Shown here: in pieces, positions 18,565 to 28,619 of the stretch
Layout of the letters: the number at the start of each line of letters is the position of its first letter
Numbering within the stretch: position 1 is the stretch's first letter
Assembly (NCBI GenBank): GCA_963792445.1
Contig: CAWBWO010000008.1
Span: 62,001-126,000, forward strand
DNA from: Rummeliibacillus sp963792445
GTDB lineage: Bacteria > Bacillota > Bacilli > Bacillales_A > Planococcaceae
Length of the DNA stretch: 64,000 nt
Reading direction: 5' to 3'
Program-made: the position numbers and the translations under genes
The notes under the pieces: generated by a model
Told to the model about the DNA's origin: nothing
Databases searched by the model: none
Seen by the model: only the letters and a program-made list of their open reading frames with translations

Positions 18565-18713
18565 TAAAGTGAAACTTCAATCAGTGGGGTTTTCTCCCAC
18601 TGATTGTTAGTTGAACCAATCGGGCTTTTACGGGCAGTTTATCTCCCCCTATGCTTCTTCAAATTTTCTAAAGCCTTGAGGTGGAGTCTTACTGCCCGTT
18701 AAAGCGGGATAAA
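18565..18713 (+). repeat. Dispersed multi-hairpin element, copy B
   Basis: A 149-bp copy closely matching copy A (4185). Hairpin 1 is AATCAGTGGG-GTTTTC-TCCCACTGATT, a longer stem than in A. Outer stem ACGGGCAG/CTGCCCGT; inner pairs CTCC/GGAG replace the A-copy version. It ends 31 bases before the yitU start codon and points the same way. Confidence 0.88.
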
Positions 18714-18744
18714 AACTAGCAGATTAAGGAAGGGCGTGTTACAA

Positions 18745-19554
18745 ATGGTACAACCCCATTTGATTGTTTTAGATTTAGATGGTACTCTATTAACCGATGA
18801 AAAAGTGATTTCTGACAAAACAAAGCGTACGATTTTAAAGGCAAAAGAAGCAGGTCATGAAGTGATGATTGCGACTGGACGTCCTTATCGTGCGAGTAAA
18901 ATATATTATCATGAACTAGGCTTACATACACCAATTGTGAATTTTAATGGTGCGTTTGTCCATCATCCATTAAATCAAAATTGGCACACTGTACACAGTC
19001 CGATTGATTTGAAAGTCGTAAAAGAAGTAGTTGAATCTCTAAATCGTGATCAATATGAAAACTTGATTGCAGAAGTAATGGATGATGTATATGTGCAATA
19101 CCATGATGAAAAATTACTCAATATTTTTAGTGTGGGCGACCCGAAAGTTACGACTGGTGAGTTGAAGAATTATTTAAAAGATAATCCTACCAGTTTACTA
19201 ATTCAATCGAATGAAAGTAATGTTCCTCTTATCCGGAAGTATTTAGCTGATACAAAAGCGGAGCTTATTGATCATAGACGTTGGGGAGATCCTTTCCCAG
19301 TCATTGAAATTGTAAGACATGGTTTGAACAAAGCCGTTGGTCTCTCTCATGTTGCAAAGGATTTAGGGATCCCACGTGAGCGTATCATTGCTTTTGGCGA
19401 TGAAGACAATGATTTAGAAATGATTGAATATGCAGGTGTCGGTGTTGCGATGGGTAACGGAATCGGTCAACTAAAAAATATTGCCAATGAAATTACCAAG
19501 TCAAATAATGAAGATGGAATCGCAGAAATTCTTATTGATCGTCTTCAAATTTAG
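18745..19554 (+). CDS. yitU: HAD-superfamily Cof-type phosphatase (YitU-like)
   Basis: A 269-residue HAD hydrolase, Cof/IIB class. Motif I LDLDGTLLTD, motif II IATGRP, motif III Lys region RHGLNKAVGL, motif IV AFGDEDNDLEMIEYAG. YitU of B. subtilis dephosphorylates the riboflavin-pathway intermediate 5-amino-6-ribitylamino-uracil phosphate; that specificity is only inferred from synteny. ATG 18745 fits the AAGGAAGGG site better than GTG 18736. Followed by yitS after 19 bases. Confidence 0.9.
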   Translation: MVQPHLIVLDLDGTLLTDEKVISDKTKRTILKAKEAGHEVMIATGRPYRASKIYYHELGLHTPIVNFNGAFVHHPLNQNWHTVHSPIDLKVVKEVVESLNRDQYENLIAEVMDDVYVQYHDEKLLNIFSVGDPKVTTGELKNYLKDNPTSLLIQSNESNVPLIRKYLADTKAELIDHRRWGDPFPVIEIVRHGLNKAVGLSHVAKDLGIPRERIIAFGDEDNDLEMIEYAGVGVAMGNGIGQLKNIANEITKSNNEDGIAEILIDRLQI

Positions 19555-19573
19555 AAATTAGGGGGATAAAGTA

Positions 19574-20431
19574 ATGAAGATATTCGCTGATAGCGCCTCT
19601 GATTTACCCAAGTCTTTTTACGAACAAAACAATGTCAAAATTATTCCTTTACGTGTCCAAATGAATGGCCAAGAGTACGATGATGTAATTGGTATCGAAA
19701 TTCAAGATATCTATAATGCGATTCGACAAGGAGATTTGCTCAAAACTTCCCAAGCTTCTCCTGAACGCTTTTTAGAAGAATTTAAAGCACTTGGCCAATC
19801 TGGAGAAGAGGGTATCTATATTGCCCTTTCCTCTCAACTATCAGGTACCTATAGCACTGCTGTTATGATGGCAGAACAAGTGAAGGAACAATATCCTGAT
19901 TTAAAACTAACCATTATCGATTCCAAATGTGCATCATTTGGAATTGGTTTACTAGTAAAAGAAGCAGTTCATTTACGCGAAGTAGGTTTTCATGCTGACG
20001 AAATCGTAGACAAGATTCGTTTCATGGCTGATCATATGGAACATCTATTTACAGTAGAAGATTTAGATTATCTAGCAAAAGGTGGACGAGTTTCTAAAGC
20101 TAGTGCATTTATCGGTGGACTATTAAGCATTAAACCTTTACTAGATGTGGAAGATGGCAAACTCGTACCAATCGAAAAATTCCGTGGTCGCAAGAAAGTC
20201 ATGAAACGAATGATCGAACTCATGAAAGAACGCGGTAATTCTTTATCAGAACAAGTTATCGCCATCACACATAGTGATGATCTTGAAACTGCCGAAGAAA
20301 TGAAAGCATTAATCATTGAAAACTTCCATCCAAAAGCAGTGGAAATTCATCAAATTGGCTCTGTCATCGCAGCTCATACAGGCATAGGTACTATCGCTGT
20401 ATTCTTCCTAAACAAACTTCTCCCAGAATAA
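19574..20431 (+). CDS. yitS: DegV-family fatty-acid-binding protein (YitS-like)
   Basis: A 285-residue DegV protein. It opens with FADSASDLP and has the lipid-cradling SQASPERF and ALSSQLSGTY segments and the C-terminal GIGTIAVFF loop. DegV proteins (FakB) bind single fatty acids and present them to the FakA kinase. Second gene of a plus-strand yitU-yitS pair, closed by a strong terminator. Confidence 0.92.
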   Translation: MKIFADSASDLPKSFYEQNNVKIIPLRVQMNGQEYDDVIGIEIQDIYNAIRQGDLLKTSQASPERFLEEFKALGQSGEEGIYIALSSQLSGTYSTAVMMAEQVKEQYPDLKLTIIDSKCASFGIGLLVKEAVHLREVGFHADEIVDKIRFMADHMEHLFTVEDLDYLAKGGRVSKASAFIGGLLSIKPLLDVEDGKLVPIEKFRGRKKVMKRMIELMKERGNSLSEQVIAITHSDDLETAEEMKALIIENFHPKAVEIHQIGSVIAAHTGIGTIAVFFLNKLLPE

Positions 20432-20451
20432 TAAACTAGTAGGTTAATGTG

Positions 20452-20491
20452 AAAAGTCCCTTGATTTCATCGAAGAAATCAAGGGACTTTT
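20452..20491. terminator. Bidirectional terminator
   Basis: AAAAGTCCCTTGATTTC pairs with GAAATCAAGGGACTTTT between convergent yitS and the amylase-like gene. Confidence 0.9.
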
Positions 20492-20496
20492 TATTT

Positions 20497-21966
20497 TTAT
20501 GCGTTTTTATTTCTGCGACCTCTACGTAATAATGCAACGATAAAGCCAATAAATAATACATATACAATGCCAAGTGCAACCATATATGGAATATTAATAC
20601 CTTTGTGTTCAGTTACTTGGTAAAGTTCTACAATTTCACGTTCTACTACTAAATTGTACTTGCCATTATCAGCTTGTCTGACAATATCATTTCCAAATAA
20701 ACCACGAAGCTCTTTGTTTTTCCCTACTATAGATGGATCCAATTGATACTTTTGCGTCTTATCTGTATTGTTCACCATCACTATCCATTTTTCTTTATCC
20801 GAATAACGCTCATAAACCATTAAACCATTTTTGTTTTCTAATAATTTATATTTACCTGTGCGAAGCGTTTCTGATTTGTTACGGATTGATTGAACATCAC
20901 CAATATAAGAAATGATATCTTCTTTTGTTCGGAAGTCCATTGGTGCATGGGTTTCTGTTGCTTTTACACCATTTTGGGCAATTTCAGTACCGTATGTAAC
21001 CATTGGCACACCTGGTAATGTTAAGATCGTTCCAACTGCCATTTTAATACGTGTTGGTGGAAACATATTTTCCGTAGCAGCAGCATGGGTAAAACGAGCA
21101 CTCTTCAAATCGTCAATCATCAATGTATCTGGTTTTTGCGATTCATTATTTTCATACGCTTTGAATGGTTCTTCCATTTTAGATGAATCTTGGTTTACAG
21201 TTTTGAAGATGGATTGAAATATATCAATCGTTTGTCGATTATATTGTAAATCAAAATTTGCATCACTTTTTTCATTTGAAATAACATATAGTTTCGGATT
21301 TTGATCTTTGATTGCTGCAATCATTTTATTGATGAAGGCTGGATCAGCATTACCTAATTGTGTTAAGCGAATGCCATCTACATTATATTTCCCCACAAAA
21401 TCTACAACGGCTTGGATTAATGCTTGTTGCACTTCTGGATTATTTGTATTCCAGTTAATTCGGCCATTATTAGTTGCTGTATACCAGTCCTTATGATTAT
21501 TTTGTAATGTCCAAACATGGTCTTTGCTGACATTATTAATCGGGAAATCAATCATTGCCTTCATCTTGTTTTTGTGAAGATTATTTATTAACGACTTAAA
21601 TTCTTTACTAGTACCAAAATGGCGTTCAATCTTACTGTAATCAACTACAGCATTCCCATCATATGTAGCAGATGAAAAAATGGGTCCCATCGAAATGATG
21701 GTGAAACCTAAATCCTGAAAATAACTTAACTTCGTTTCAATCCCAGCAAAATCGCCACCATGAAATGCTTTCGGATCTTTTGCATTAATATTGTAGTCAT
21801 TTTCCACACTCTTATCGAAAAAACGATCGACTAGTACATCGTATATACTTTCATCTTTTATTTGATGACTTGTTTTTTCTTCCGCATGTGCAATCGTTGT
21901 TGTGCCAACTGTTGAAGCTAACAACGCTGAAGCCACAACTGTGCTTATCCATTTTCCAACGTTCAC
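20497..21966 (-). CDS. Membrane-anchored GH13 amylase-like protein without catalytic residues
   Basis: A 489-residue exported protein from GTG 21966 (AAAGGAGG 8 bases upstream). It has a signal peptide ending in TIAHA, an (alpha/beta)8 GH13 domain (FHGGDFAGIETKLSYF matches the family), a C-terminal beta domain, and one transmembrane helix near residues 457-480 ending in RRGRRNKNA. Conserved region I reads DFPINN (His lost). Region II reads GIRLTQL: Thr (about residue 202) replaces the catalytic Asp. Region IV reads DDLKSARF: Lys replaces the second catalytic Asp. A Glu in ISNEK may be the old acid/base. Probably a cell-surface glycan-binding pseudoenzyme; hydrolysis is unlikely. Confidence 0.85.
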   Translation of the reverse strand: MNVGKWISTVVASALLASTVGTTTIAHAEEKTSHQIKDESIYDVLVDRFFDKSVENDYNINAKDPKAFHGGDFAGIETKLSYFQDLGFTIISMGPIFSSATYDGNAVVDYSKIERHFGTSKEFKSLINNLHKNKMKAMIDFPINNVSKDHVWTLQNNHKDWYTATNNGRINWNTNNPEVQQALIQAVVDFVGKYNVDGIRLTQLGNADPAFINKMIAAIKDQNPKLYVISNEKSDANFDLQYNRQTIDIFQSIFKTVNQDSSKMEEPFKAYENNESQKPDTLMIDDLKSARFTHAAATENMFPPTRIKMAVGTILTLPGVPMVTYGTEIAQNGVKATETHAPMDFRTKEDIISYIGDVQSIRNKSETLRTGKYKLLENKNGLMVYERYSDKEKWIVMVNNTDKTQKYQLDPSIVGKNKELRGLFGNDIVRQADNGKYNLVVEREIVELYQVTEHKGINIPYMVALGIVYVLFIGFIVALLRRGRRNKNA

Positions 21967-22298
21967 TTTGAAGTCCTCCTTTTGCAGAACTGTCCAAAAT
22001 AATTTTAACAAACCATTTCAAATCTCTCCATGCTTTCCTAAGAAAAGCACCAACAATTTCGTCAAAACTGTGTCATGTACCTTACACACACTTGTTTCAA
22101 TTAAAAATCTGCTACTACCTGAAATCGGATTAAATTCGTTTTCTGAGCAGGAGCCTTCAATAATTCTATATCAATAAACATAGACATACACAATTTTATA
22201 CAAAAAAAACTTCAAATTCTACTAAGACTTTAATAAATTGCCCAAAATAAAAACACACCCCAACATAATCAGGATGTGTCAAATGGAATAATCTTTTC
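21967..22298. other. Intergenic stretch with a yisL terminator
   Basis: About 330 bases with no supportable gene. The only clear signal is a hairpin at 22253-22279 (ACACACCC/GGATGTGT) followed on the minus strand by TTTTTATTTT, which fits termination of yisL. The rest is AT-rich and presumably holds the promoter of the amylase-like gene. Confidence 0.65.
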
Positions 22299-22655
22299 CT
22301 ACCAGAATTTCATACCTAGTGGTAGATGTAAGCCCATGTATAAAGTAAAGAGTAAGAAAATCACAAATAGTGTCCAAAGTACACCAGTAGATTTGCTTTT
22401 TTCTTTTCGGACCAATACCATTTCCATCATACCAATTACTAGAATACCACCTAGTAATTTTAATCCATATTGCATAGCCATTGTACCAGCCATTGCAGAG
22501 CTGAATAATATTCCACCTGTGATTAGAATCAAGATGTAGAATACACGTAATATCATATGTGTCACTTTTTGTCCTTTAGAGCCTGTTTTCATCGACGCTG
22601 AGACAAAGAATAAAATGATTGCGATTACAATCGAAGTTAAATGCATGTGTATCAT
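22299..22655 (-). CDS. yisL: YisL/UPF0344 family membrane protein
   Basis: A 118-residue protein with four hydrophobic helices, MIHMHLTSIV at the start and LHLPLGMKFW at the end. Same length as B. subtilis YisL and next to yisK as there. GGAGG lies 8 bases before ATG 22655. Function unknown. Confidence 0.85.
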   Translation of the reverse strand: MIHMHLTSIVIAIILFFVSASMKTGSKGQKVTHMILRVFYILILITGGILFSSAMAGTMAMQYGLKLLGGILVIGMMEMVLVRKEKSKSTGVLWTLFVIFLLFTLYMGLHLPLGMKFW

Positions 22656-22729
22656 TTTCAAATCCTCCATATTAAATTTTACTAGTCACATTTATCCTAT
22701 CAAAACAGTAAGAACTATACAAATATAAC

Positions 22730-22759
22730 AGACCGGTGGAAAACTACTTCCACCGGTCT
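22730..22759 (-). terminator. Hairpin between yisK and yisL
   Basis: AGACCGGTGGAA pairs perfectly with TTCCACCGGTCT, 35 bases past the yisK stop. The T-run is weak. Confidence 0.65.
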
Positions 22760-22793
22760 CTTGTCAAAAATGTGAATGATTCAATCTAGCATC

Positions 22794-23697
22794 TTATTCA
22801 AAACGGTTCGCTAAAGTACCGATTCCTTCAATTGAAACTTTTACAACGTCCCCAGATTTAAGATATTGTGGAGGATTCATCCCTTTACCTACACCAGCTG
22901 GCGTTCCTGTTAAGATGACATCGCCAGGTTCTAAAGTTACGATTTTAGAAATTTCTACAATGAGGTCTTCTACTGTATGCATCATGTGACTAGTTGAACC
23001 ATTTTGGCGAACTTCATCATTTACCTTTGTTACAACTGTTAAATTTTGTGGATTAGGAATTTCATCTTTCGTTACTAAATATGGTCCCATTGGGCATGAA
23101 CCATCTAGACTTTTTCCTAAGAAAGTATTGTTTATGTTTATCTTGTAAATCACGAGCAGTAATATCATTGGCGATTGTATAACCAAAAACATAATCAAAT
23201 GCTAAATTTTTAGGAATGTTTTTTCCTTTTTTAGCAATGACAACAGCCAACTCACCTTCATAATCTAATTGTGAAGTGACATCCGCATGCAATGATAATG
23301 TTTGTTCATCAGCTGCAATAGAAGTTGGAGCTTTTGTAAATACAATAATATCTTCTGGTGCTTGTTCAGCACCCATTTCTTTTGCATGTTCATCATAGTT
23401 CTTACCAATGCAAATAATGTTTTTCGTAGTACGTGGGATTGGAGCTAACCATTCGATTTCAGTAAAGTCGTGTTTGAATTGTGATGGATCTTCTGATTGT
23501 TGTGCAGCGCTTACTAGTTTACGAGTTTGTTCGACAAATTCATAACCATTTGTCGTACCTTCTACAATCGTAGTCGCATAAGAAGGGAGTACTTGAAGCG
23601 TTTCTTGAATTGCTAAAACGTCCCAAACAGCTTCTTCTTTTTTTACTTTTGGACCAAAACTTAAAACATCGTTATAACGAAAAGATAAGATTTTCAT
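22794..23697 (-). CDS. yisK: Fumarylacetoacetate hydrolase-fold protein (YisK-like), frameshifted
   Basis: About 300 residues after repair. FAH-fold signatures: IICIGKNYDEHAKEMG, then the metal ligands in LDYEGELAVVI and the C-terminal DVILTGTPAGVG. B. subtilis YisK is an oxaloacetate decarboxylase of this fold. The frame breaks at 23122-23124: KQYFLRKKSRW-stop becomes KQYFLGKSLDGSCPMGP when one T is removed from a TTT run. Start ATG 23697 with AAGGAG upstream. Confidence 0.87.
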
Positions 23698-23737
23698 GAA
23701 TATTAGCACTCCTTCTTTTTTTATCATGATACAACAT

Positions 23738-24934
23738 TTACAGATTTATTTCCTCTTTTTTTAGTACGGATTTTCCATAAGTTATTCTCTTCCATACTGC
23801 TTCAATCGGTCCTTGATTAAAGACCATAAACCAAATGGTAGCAAAAACCAATTGAACCATGTAAATTCCAACAGCTAACAAAGTAGCTGTATCTATGCCA
23901 ATTTTGCCGTAAAGGCCTAAACCAAAACGATAAAAGATTAGTGTACCGATAATGGATTGCATGAGATAAATGGTTAACGACATCCGACCAGTTTTCGCCA
24001 CAGGTGATAATACTTTGGTGGCGTAAGGAATACAACAAATCAAGACAATAATACTTGCATAACCTACTGTTAAAACAGGGCCTCCAAAATAGGTTTGAAT
24101 ATAATCTAAAAAGAAATTACGATTCATTGTATAGGGCAAGGATTTCAAATAAACCCCAATAGGAACCATAATCACTGCAAGTATGCTCCATAACAGCCAT
24201 TTACTTTTTGCCTTTTCGACCAATTGCCATTTAGAAGCAGCCGCTCCAATTAGCATATACGGTAAAATTGTAAACAATGCCATAATCCACATAGACGGAG
24301 AAAATTGAATGGACAAATCTGCTAAACGCTGCATAAATGCATCAGTCCAAGAACCTCCGCCATATGCTTTAATCGCTCCCTCTACCGATTGAATATCTAC
24401 AAATTGATCAGGATCAGTATTTCCTCCATCTACTAAAGAAGCAAATCCAGATAGCAATGCCATTAATCCATTAATCCCCATATAGAAGATTAAACCAATC
24501 GCAAGTAAAAACCCTGGTCGTAAGCGAATAAGTGTAATCAATACAAAGCCACAAAAAGCATACGTCATCAAAATATCTCCCCACCAAATGAAAAAGGCAT
24601 GCAACATTCCAATGATGAAAAGTACGATTAGACGTTTACTGCTCAATTTATAAAAAGAATTACCTAATTGTTTTGCTTTTGAATATTGCATCGCCAGCCC
24701 ATAGCCAAATAACATTGAAAATAATGGATAAAAACTTCCTTGCACGAAAATATCTAGCCAGCGGTGATATTGCTTATCTGCAGGGATTGTAAACCACGAT
24801 TTCAAATCAATATGTGGCAGAGGTGTGCTAAATGCAAACATATTTACTAGTAAGATGCCTAACAAACTGATGCCACGAAGGATATCTAATGTATCAATTC
24901 GTTGTTTACTAGTTGTTGGTGTACTGCTATTCAC
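23738..24934 (-). CDS. DUF418-family multi-pass membrane protein
   Basis: A 398-residue protein with about ten hydrophobic helices. It starts at GTG 24934 behind AGGAGG. The N-terminal RIDTLDILRGISLLGILLVN is the hallmark of DUF418/acyltransferase-3-like proteins, and the SMLFGYGLA and GRMSLTIYLMQS segments support it. The family is thought to modify or transport envelope components, but no substrate is known here. It lies 14 bases after addA and could be cotranscribed. Confidence 0.85.
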   Translation of the reverse strand: MNSSTPTTSKQRIDTLDILRGISLLGILLVNMFAFSTPLPHIDLKSWFTIPADKQYHRWLDIFVQGSFYPLFSMLFGYGLAMQYSKAKQLGNSFYKLSSKRLIVLFIIGMLHAFFIWWGDILMTYAFCGFVLITLIRLRPGFLLAIGLIFYMGINGLMALLSGFASLVDGGNTDPDQFVDIQSVEGAIKAYGGGSWTDAFMQRLADLSIQFSPSMWIMALFTILPYMLIGAAASKWQLVEKAKSKWLLWSILAVIMVPIGVYLKSLPYTMNRNFFLDYIQTYFGGPVLTVGYASIIVLICCIPYATKVLSPVAKTGRMSLTIYLMQSIIGTLIFYRFGLGLYGKIGIDTATLLAVGIYMVQLVFATIWFMVFNQGPIEAVWKRITYGKSVLKKEEINL

Positions 24935-24947
24935 TTATATTTTCCTC

Positions 24948-27900
24948 CTACAATTGAACTGACTGCATTGCATCAAATGCATAAATAATTTTTTCGTGTA
25001 CATTGATTTTTAAAATTTCCTCTAATGCCCTTTTATATAATGAAAGTTGTACACCATATCGATCAACCATGACTTCTCGCAATCCATCTTTTGTTTTCAT
25101 ACTTGGTTGAATCCGATCGGTCTTATAATCGAGCAAAATCCACTTTCCATCTACATCTTTTAGTAAACAGTCGACTACCCCTTGAACAATTTGTGTATCA
25201 CCATCTTGATCCTCAAGACTTATTGTAAAAGGCATTTCACGAAGTAATTCTGTTGCTCCCATAAATCGATGGCCTATTTCAGTATTAAAAAAGGCAATGA
25301 TTTTATCTGCCTGTACACAAGACCCTTCTTCTTCCGTTAATAATTGACGCTCCACCAAAGTCTGAACAAATTGTTGAACCGCTTCTTTATCATGTAGTCC
25401 TTCTTGAGAGACATGCTGCATAACAGTATGCATCGCCGTACCAATTTCTGCAGCTGTTAATGATTTCTTTTGTAAAAACGCTGGTCTAGTTGCTACCCTT
25501 TGCTGACTAGCTGCTGTTTTAATAAATAGCTCTGGCTCTTCCTGTGCTTCTAAATGTTGCAAACGTTTTAGCTCACTAACAGATGTTTTAGAACGTTTTG
25601 TAATAGCACGTTCGAAGGCATATGGCGTATCAAAGCGATGCTGAATTTCTTTTAAAATCGCTTCGTCCACTACAGGCTCTACTTCAATGAGTTCCTCTTC
25701 TTGAATCGCTTCTACATTTGCTACTTTAAAATCATCCGTATCAATAACGGTTAACTTCCAATGTGATTGCTCTGAATGATCTTCTTCATTTCCTTCAAAA
25801 TCCGGATGTCTTGCAAATGCTGGTCCAATCCAGTCTAAATAACTTTTTGCTTTTGCTCTGATATAATCTGGAAGCATCTCACCTTTTGGAATTCTCTTAG
25901 CATCCATCCAGGTTTTTTTTGTCTTTTCCCAATCTTTCACTGTACCAACTAAATATAATTTTTCTTTTGCTCTTGTCATAGCTACATATAAAATACGCAT
26001 TTCTTCAGATTTCATCTCTAGCGTTTTCTTCTCAATCATTGCAAGGAAAGGTAAAGACGTATATTGAATTCGTTTTTCTGGATCAATCATTTTAACAGCT
26101 AATCCGAATTCTTGGTCAAATAAATAAGGTAAATGGAAGTCCATTTTGTTAAATTCTCTCCCTAGACCTGCAACAAAAACAAATGGAAATTCTAATCCTT
26201 TAGAAGAGTGAATCGTCATTAAACGAACAACATTTTCCTTCTCACTAATTGCACGCGCTGCCCCTAAATCATCCCCTCGTAAACGCATCCGATCTACAAA
26301 ACGCAAGAAACGGAATAATCCTCGGAATGAAGTTTTTTCATAAGCAACCGCACGATCATATAAAGCACGCAAATTAGCATGTCGCTGTTTACCATTGGTC
26401 ATAGCTCCAACCATTTCATAATAATTCGTGTCCATATAAACACGCCAAATCAACTCTGAAAGTGAACCGCGTCTTGCTAAATCTCGCCAATCCTCAAGTT
26501 GTAATAAGAAGCGTTGTAATTTCTCTGCAGTTGAAGATTTAAGCCCTGCTCCTTCATTTCGAACAAATTGTTTTAAGGCATCATAAAATGAAGCCTTTGG
26601 TTCAGCTAATCGAATACTTGCAAGTTCATTTTCCGTTACCCCAACAAATGGCGCTCTTAATACAGAAGCAAACGGAATATCTTGATATGGATTGTCGATA
26701 ATCTTCAATGTGTTAATCATAATCATGACTTCGAGTGCTTCAAAATACCCTGATGAAATTTCTGTGTATAGGGGAATACCCGCTGCTTTAAATTCTTCTA
26801 CAAGATCAACTGACCACGTCATAGAACGCATTAAAATGACAAAATCTCGATACTCAGCAGGTCTTTCTGATTTAGACCATGGATCATATACTGTCATATT
26901 CGAATCTATAATTCGGCGAATTTCCTTAATAATATAACGTGCTTCTTGTTGTGATTTTTTCAACTCTTCTTCAGCTATTAAATCTGAATCTGTTTCTTCC
27001 TCTTCTTTTTCAGCTGTATGTAAGATAGCCAATTCGAGTGGCATCTCTTTTTGATCGTATGGAGCTTTCGGTTTTAATGCAGCTGCCTCATCATAAGCAA
27101 CTTCACCAACCGATTCCCCCATCACTTGCTGAAAAATAAAGTTCGTCCCATGCAAAATATCTGGTCGACTACGGAAATTGGCATTCAAATCAATGCGTAA
27201 CCCTGTATCCGTTGGTGAATCATTGTAGGTTAAATACTTATGCAAAAATAATGTCGGTTCAGCTAAACGGAAACGATAGATACTTTGTTTTACGTCCCCT
27301 ACCATGAACATATTGCCGTTTTCTGCATTTCCACTTTTAACTAACTGTAGAATGGTTTCTTGTAGTCGGTTTGTATCTTGATATTCATCAACTAATACTT
27401 CTTTAAATTGTGCTCGATAATCTTGTGCTACAGAAGAAGGGACAAGTTCTCCATCTACTTCATCCGTTAAAATAGATAATGCAAAATGCTCTAAATCGGA
27501 AAAGTCGACGATTCCTTTCGCGCTTTTGGCTTTGCCATATTGTTCACTATATTGAATAGCTAGCGCAACCAATGTTTCAATCATTGGTTTCATAAAGCGA
27601 ATTTCATCTAAAAGGCGCTCAGGAGTCCGTTTAAAAAAGGTCTCGATTGGTCCTTCAAACATTTCCTTCGCTTGTTTTCGTTTTGACTTAGCAAGTTCTA
27701 ATAACTCTTCATCACAACTTCCTTTTTTTTGAGCCTTTGCACGATCTAGTTTTGCAGTTTGGAAGAAAGTATAGGCATCATTCCAGCTTCTTTCAGCTAT
27801 AAATGCTCTAGCTTCTTGGAATAAAATCAAATCTTTTTGTGCAGTTTCACCATATGCATAGGGTCCATCCGGTTGCAATGAAATCTGATGAACTTCCTCT

Positions 27901-28619
27901 ATAAGCGCAATAGCTCCATCAATACTGTGTAGTATCGCTTTTTTTATATGTGGTGTAAATTCCAAATCATCAATTGTGGTATTTTCATCAATCGTATAAT
28001 GGTCTGGTAATGAACGTAACCATTTAAGAGGTTCAGGATTTACTCTAGACATTTCGTACAGCTTATTTAGCAACACTTCAATGGCTTGATCATCTCGGTC
28101 TGAAGTAAAACTATCAACCAAGCGATAAACATCTTCAACATTCTCACCATCATACGCAGCCTCTAAAACTTCAGCTAATGTATCGTCCTTTAATAGAGCG
28201 GCTTCTGTGTCATCTGCAATACGGAATCCTGGATCGATATCAAGCAAATAGGCATATTGTCGAACAATATTTAAACAGAATGAGTGCAAAGTTGAAATTT
28301 GCGCTTTATTGATTAAGCTTAGTTGTCTCCGTAAATGCTTCGACTGTGGATTTTTGGTAATTTCCTTTTCCAGTGCATCAGCCATACGGTGCCGCATCTC
28401 AGCTGCTGAAGCATTCGTAAACGTCAAAACTAAAAGCTCGTCAACATCGATTGGATTGGTCGTAGAAATGACTTTTTCAATCATTCGATTAATAAGAACT
28501 GCGGTTTTCCCTGAACCTGCTGCTGCAGATACTAAAGTATCTTGACCGGTTGCCCATATGGCTTTCCATTGTTCATCAGTCCAAGTTGCTTCTTCTGGTT
28601 TCTTAGGAATTTGTATCAT
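24948..28619 (-). CDS. addA: ATP-dependent helicase/nuclease subunit A
   Basis: UvrD-type helicase plus PD-(D/E)XK nuclease of 1223 residues (1232 in B. subtilis). With AddB it resects double-strand breaks to Chi-like sites for RecA. Motif I SAAAGSGKTAVL, motif Ia LTFTNASAAEMRHR, motif II VLVDEYQDTNRLQ, motif VI region YVAMTRAKEKLYLVG, nuclease QGVVDCLL ... LLDYKTD. ATG 28619 has AAAGGAGG 9 bases upstream and overlaps the addB end by 17 bases, suggesting translational coupling. Confidence 0.97.
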   Translation of the reverse strand: MIQIPKKPEEATWTDEQWKAIWATGQDTLVSAAAGSGKTAVLINRMIEKVISTTNPIDVDELLVLTFTNASAAEMRHRMADALEKEITKNPQSKHLRRQLSLINKAQISTLHSFCLNIVRQYAYLLDIDPGFRIADDTEAALLKDDTLAEVLEAAYDGENVEDVYRLVDSFTSDRDDQAIEVLLNKLYEMSRVNPEPLKWLRSLPDHYTIDENTTIDDLEFTPHIKKAILHSIDGAIALIEEVHQISLQPDGPYAYGETAQKDLILFQEARAFIAERSWNDAYTFFQTAKLDRAKAQKKGSCDEELLELAKSKRKQAKEMFEGPIETFFKRTPERLLDEIRFMKPMIETLVALAIQYSEQYGKAKSAKGIVDFSDLEHFALSILTDEVDGELVPSSVAQDYRAQFKEVLVDEYQDTNRLQETILQLVKSGNAENGNMFMVGDVKQSIYRFRLAEPTLFLHKYLTYNDSPTDTGLRIDLNANFRSRPDILHGTNFIFQQVMGESVGEVAYDEAAALKPKAPYDQKEMPLELAILHTAEKEEEETDSDLIAEEELKKSQQEARYIIKEIRRIIDSNMTVYDPWSKSERPAEYRDFVILMRSMTWSVDLVEEFKAAGIPLYTEISSGYFEALEVMIMINTLKIIDNPYQDIPFASVLRAPFVGVTENELASIRLAEPKASFYDALKQFVRNEGAGLKSSTAEKLQRFLLQLEDWRDLARRGSLSELIWRVYMDTNYYEMVGAMTNGKQRHANLRALYDRAVAYEKTSFRGLFRFLRFVDRMRLRGDDLGAARAISEKENVVRLMTIHSSKGLEFPFVFVAGLGREFNKMDFHLPYLFDQEFGLAVKMIDPEKRIQYTSLPFLAMIEKKTLEMKSEEMRILYVAMTRAKEKLYLVGTVKDWEKTKKTWMDAKRIPKGEMLPDYIRAKAKSYLDWIGPAFARHPDFEGNEEDHSEQSHWKLTVIDTDDFKVANVEAIQEEELIEVEPVVDEAILKEIQHRFDTPYAFERAITKRSKTSVSELKRLQHLEAQEEPELFIKTAASQQRVATRPAFLQKKSLTAAEIGTAMHTVMQHVSQEGLHDKEAVQQFVQTLVERQLLTEEEGSCVQADKIIAFFNTEIGHRFMGATELLREMPFTISLEDQDGDTQIVQGVVDCLLKDVDGKWILLDYKTDRIQPSMKTKDGLREVMVDRYGVQLSLYKRALEEILKINVHEKIIYAFDAMQSVQL

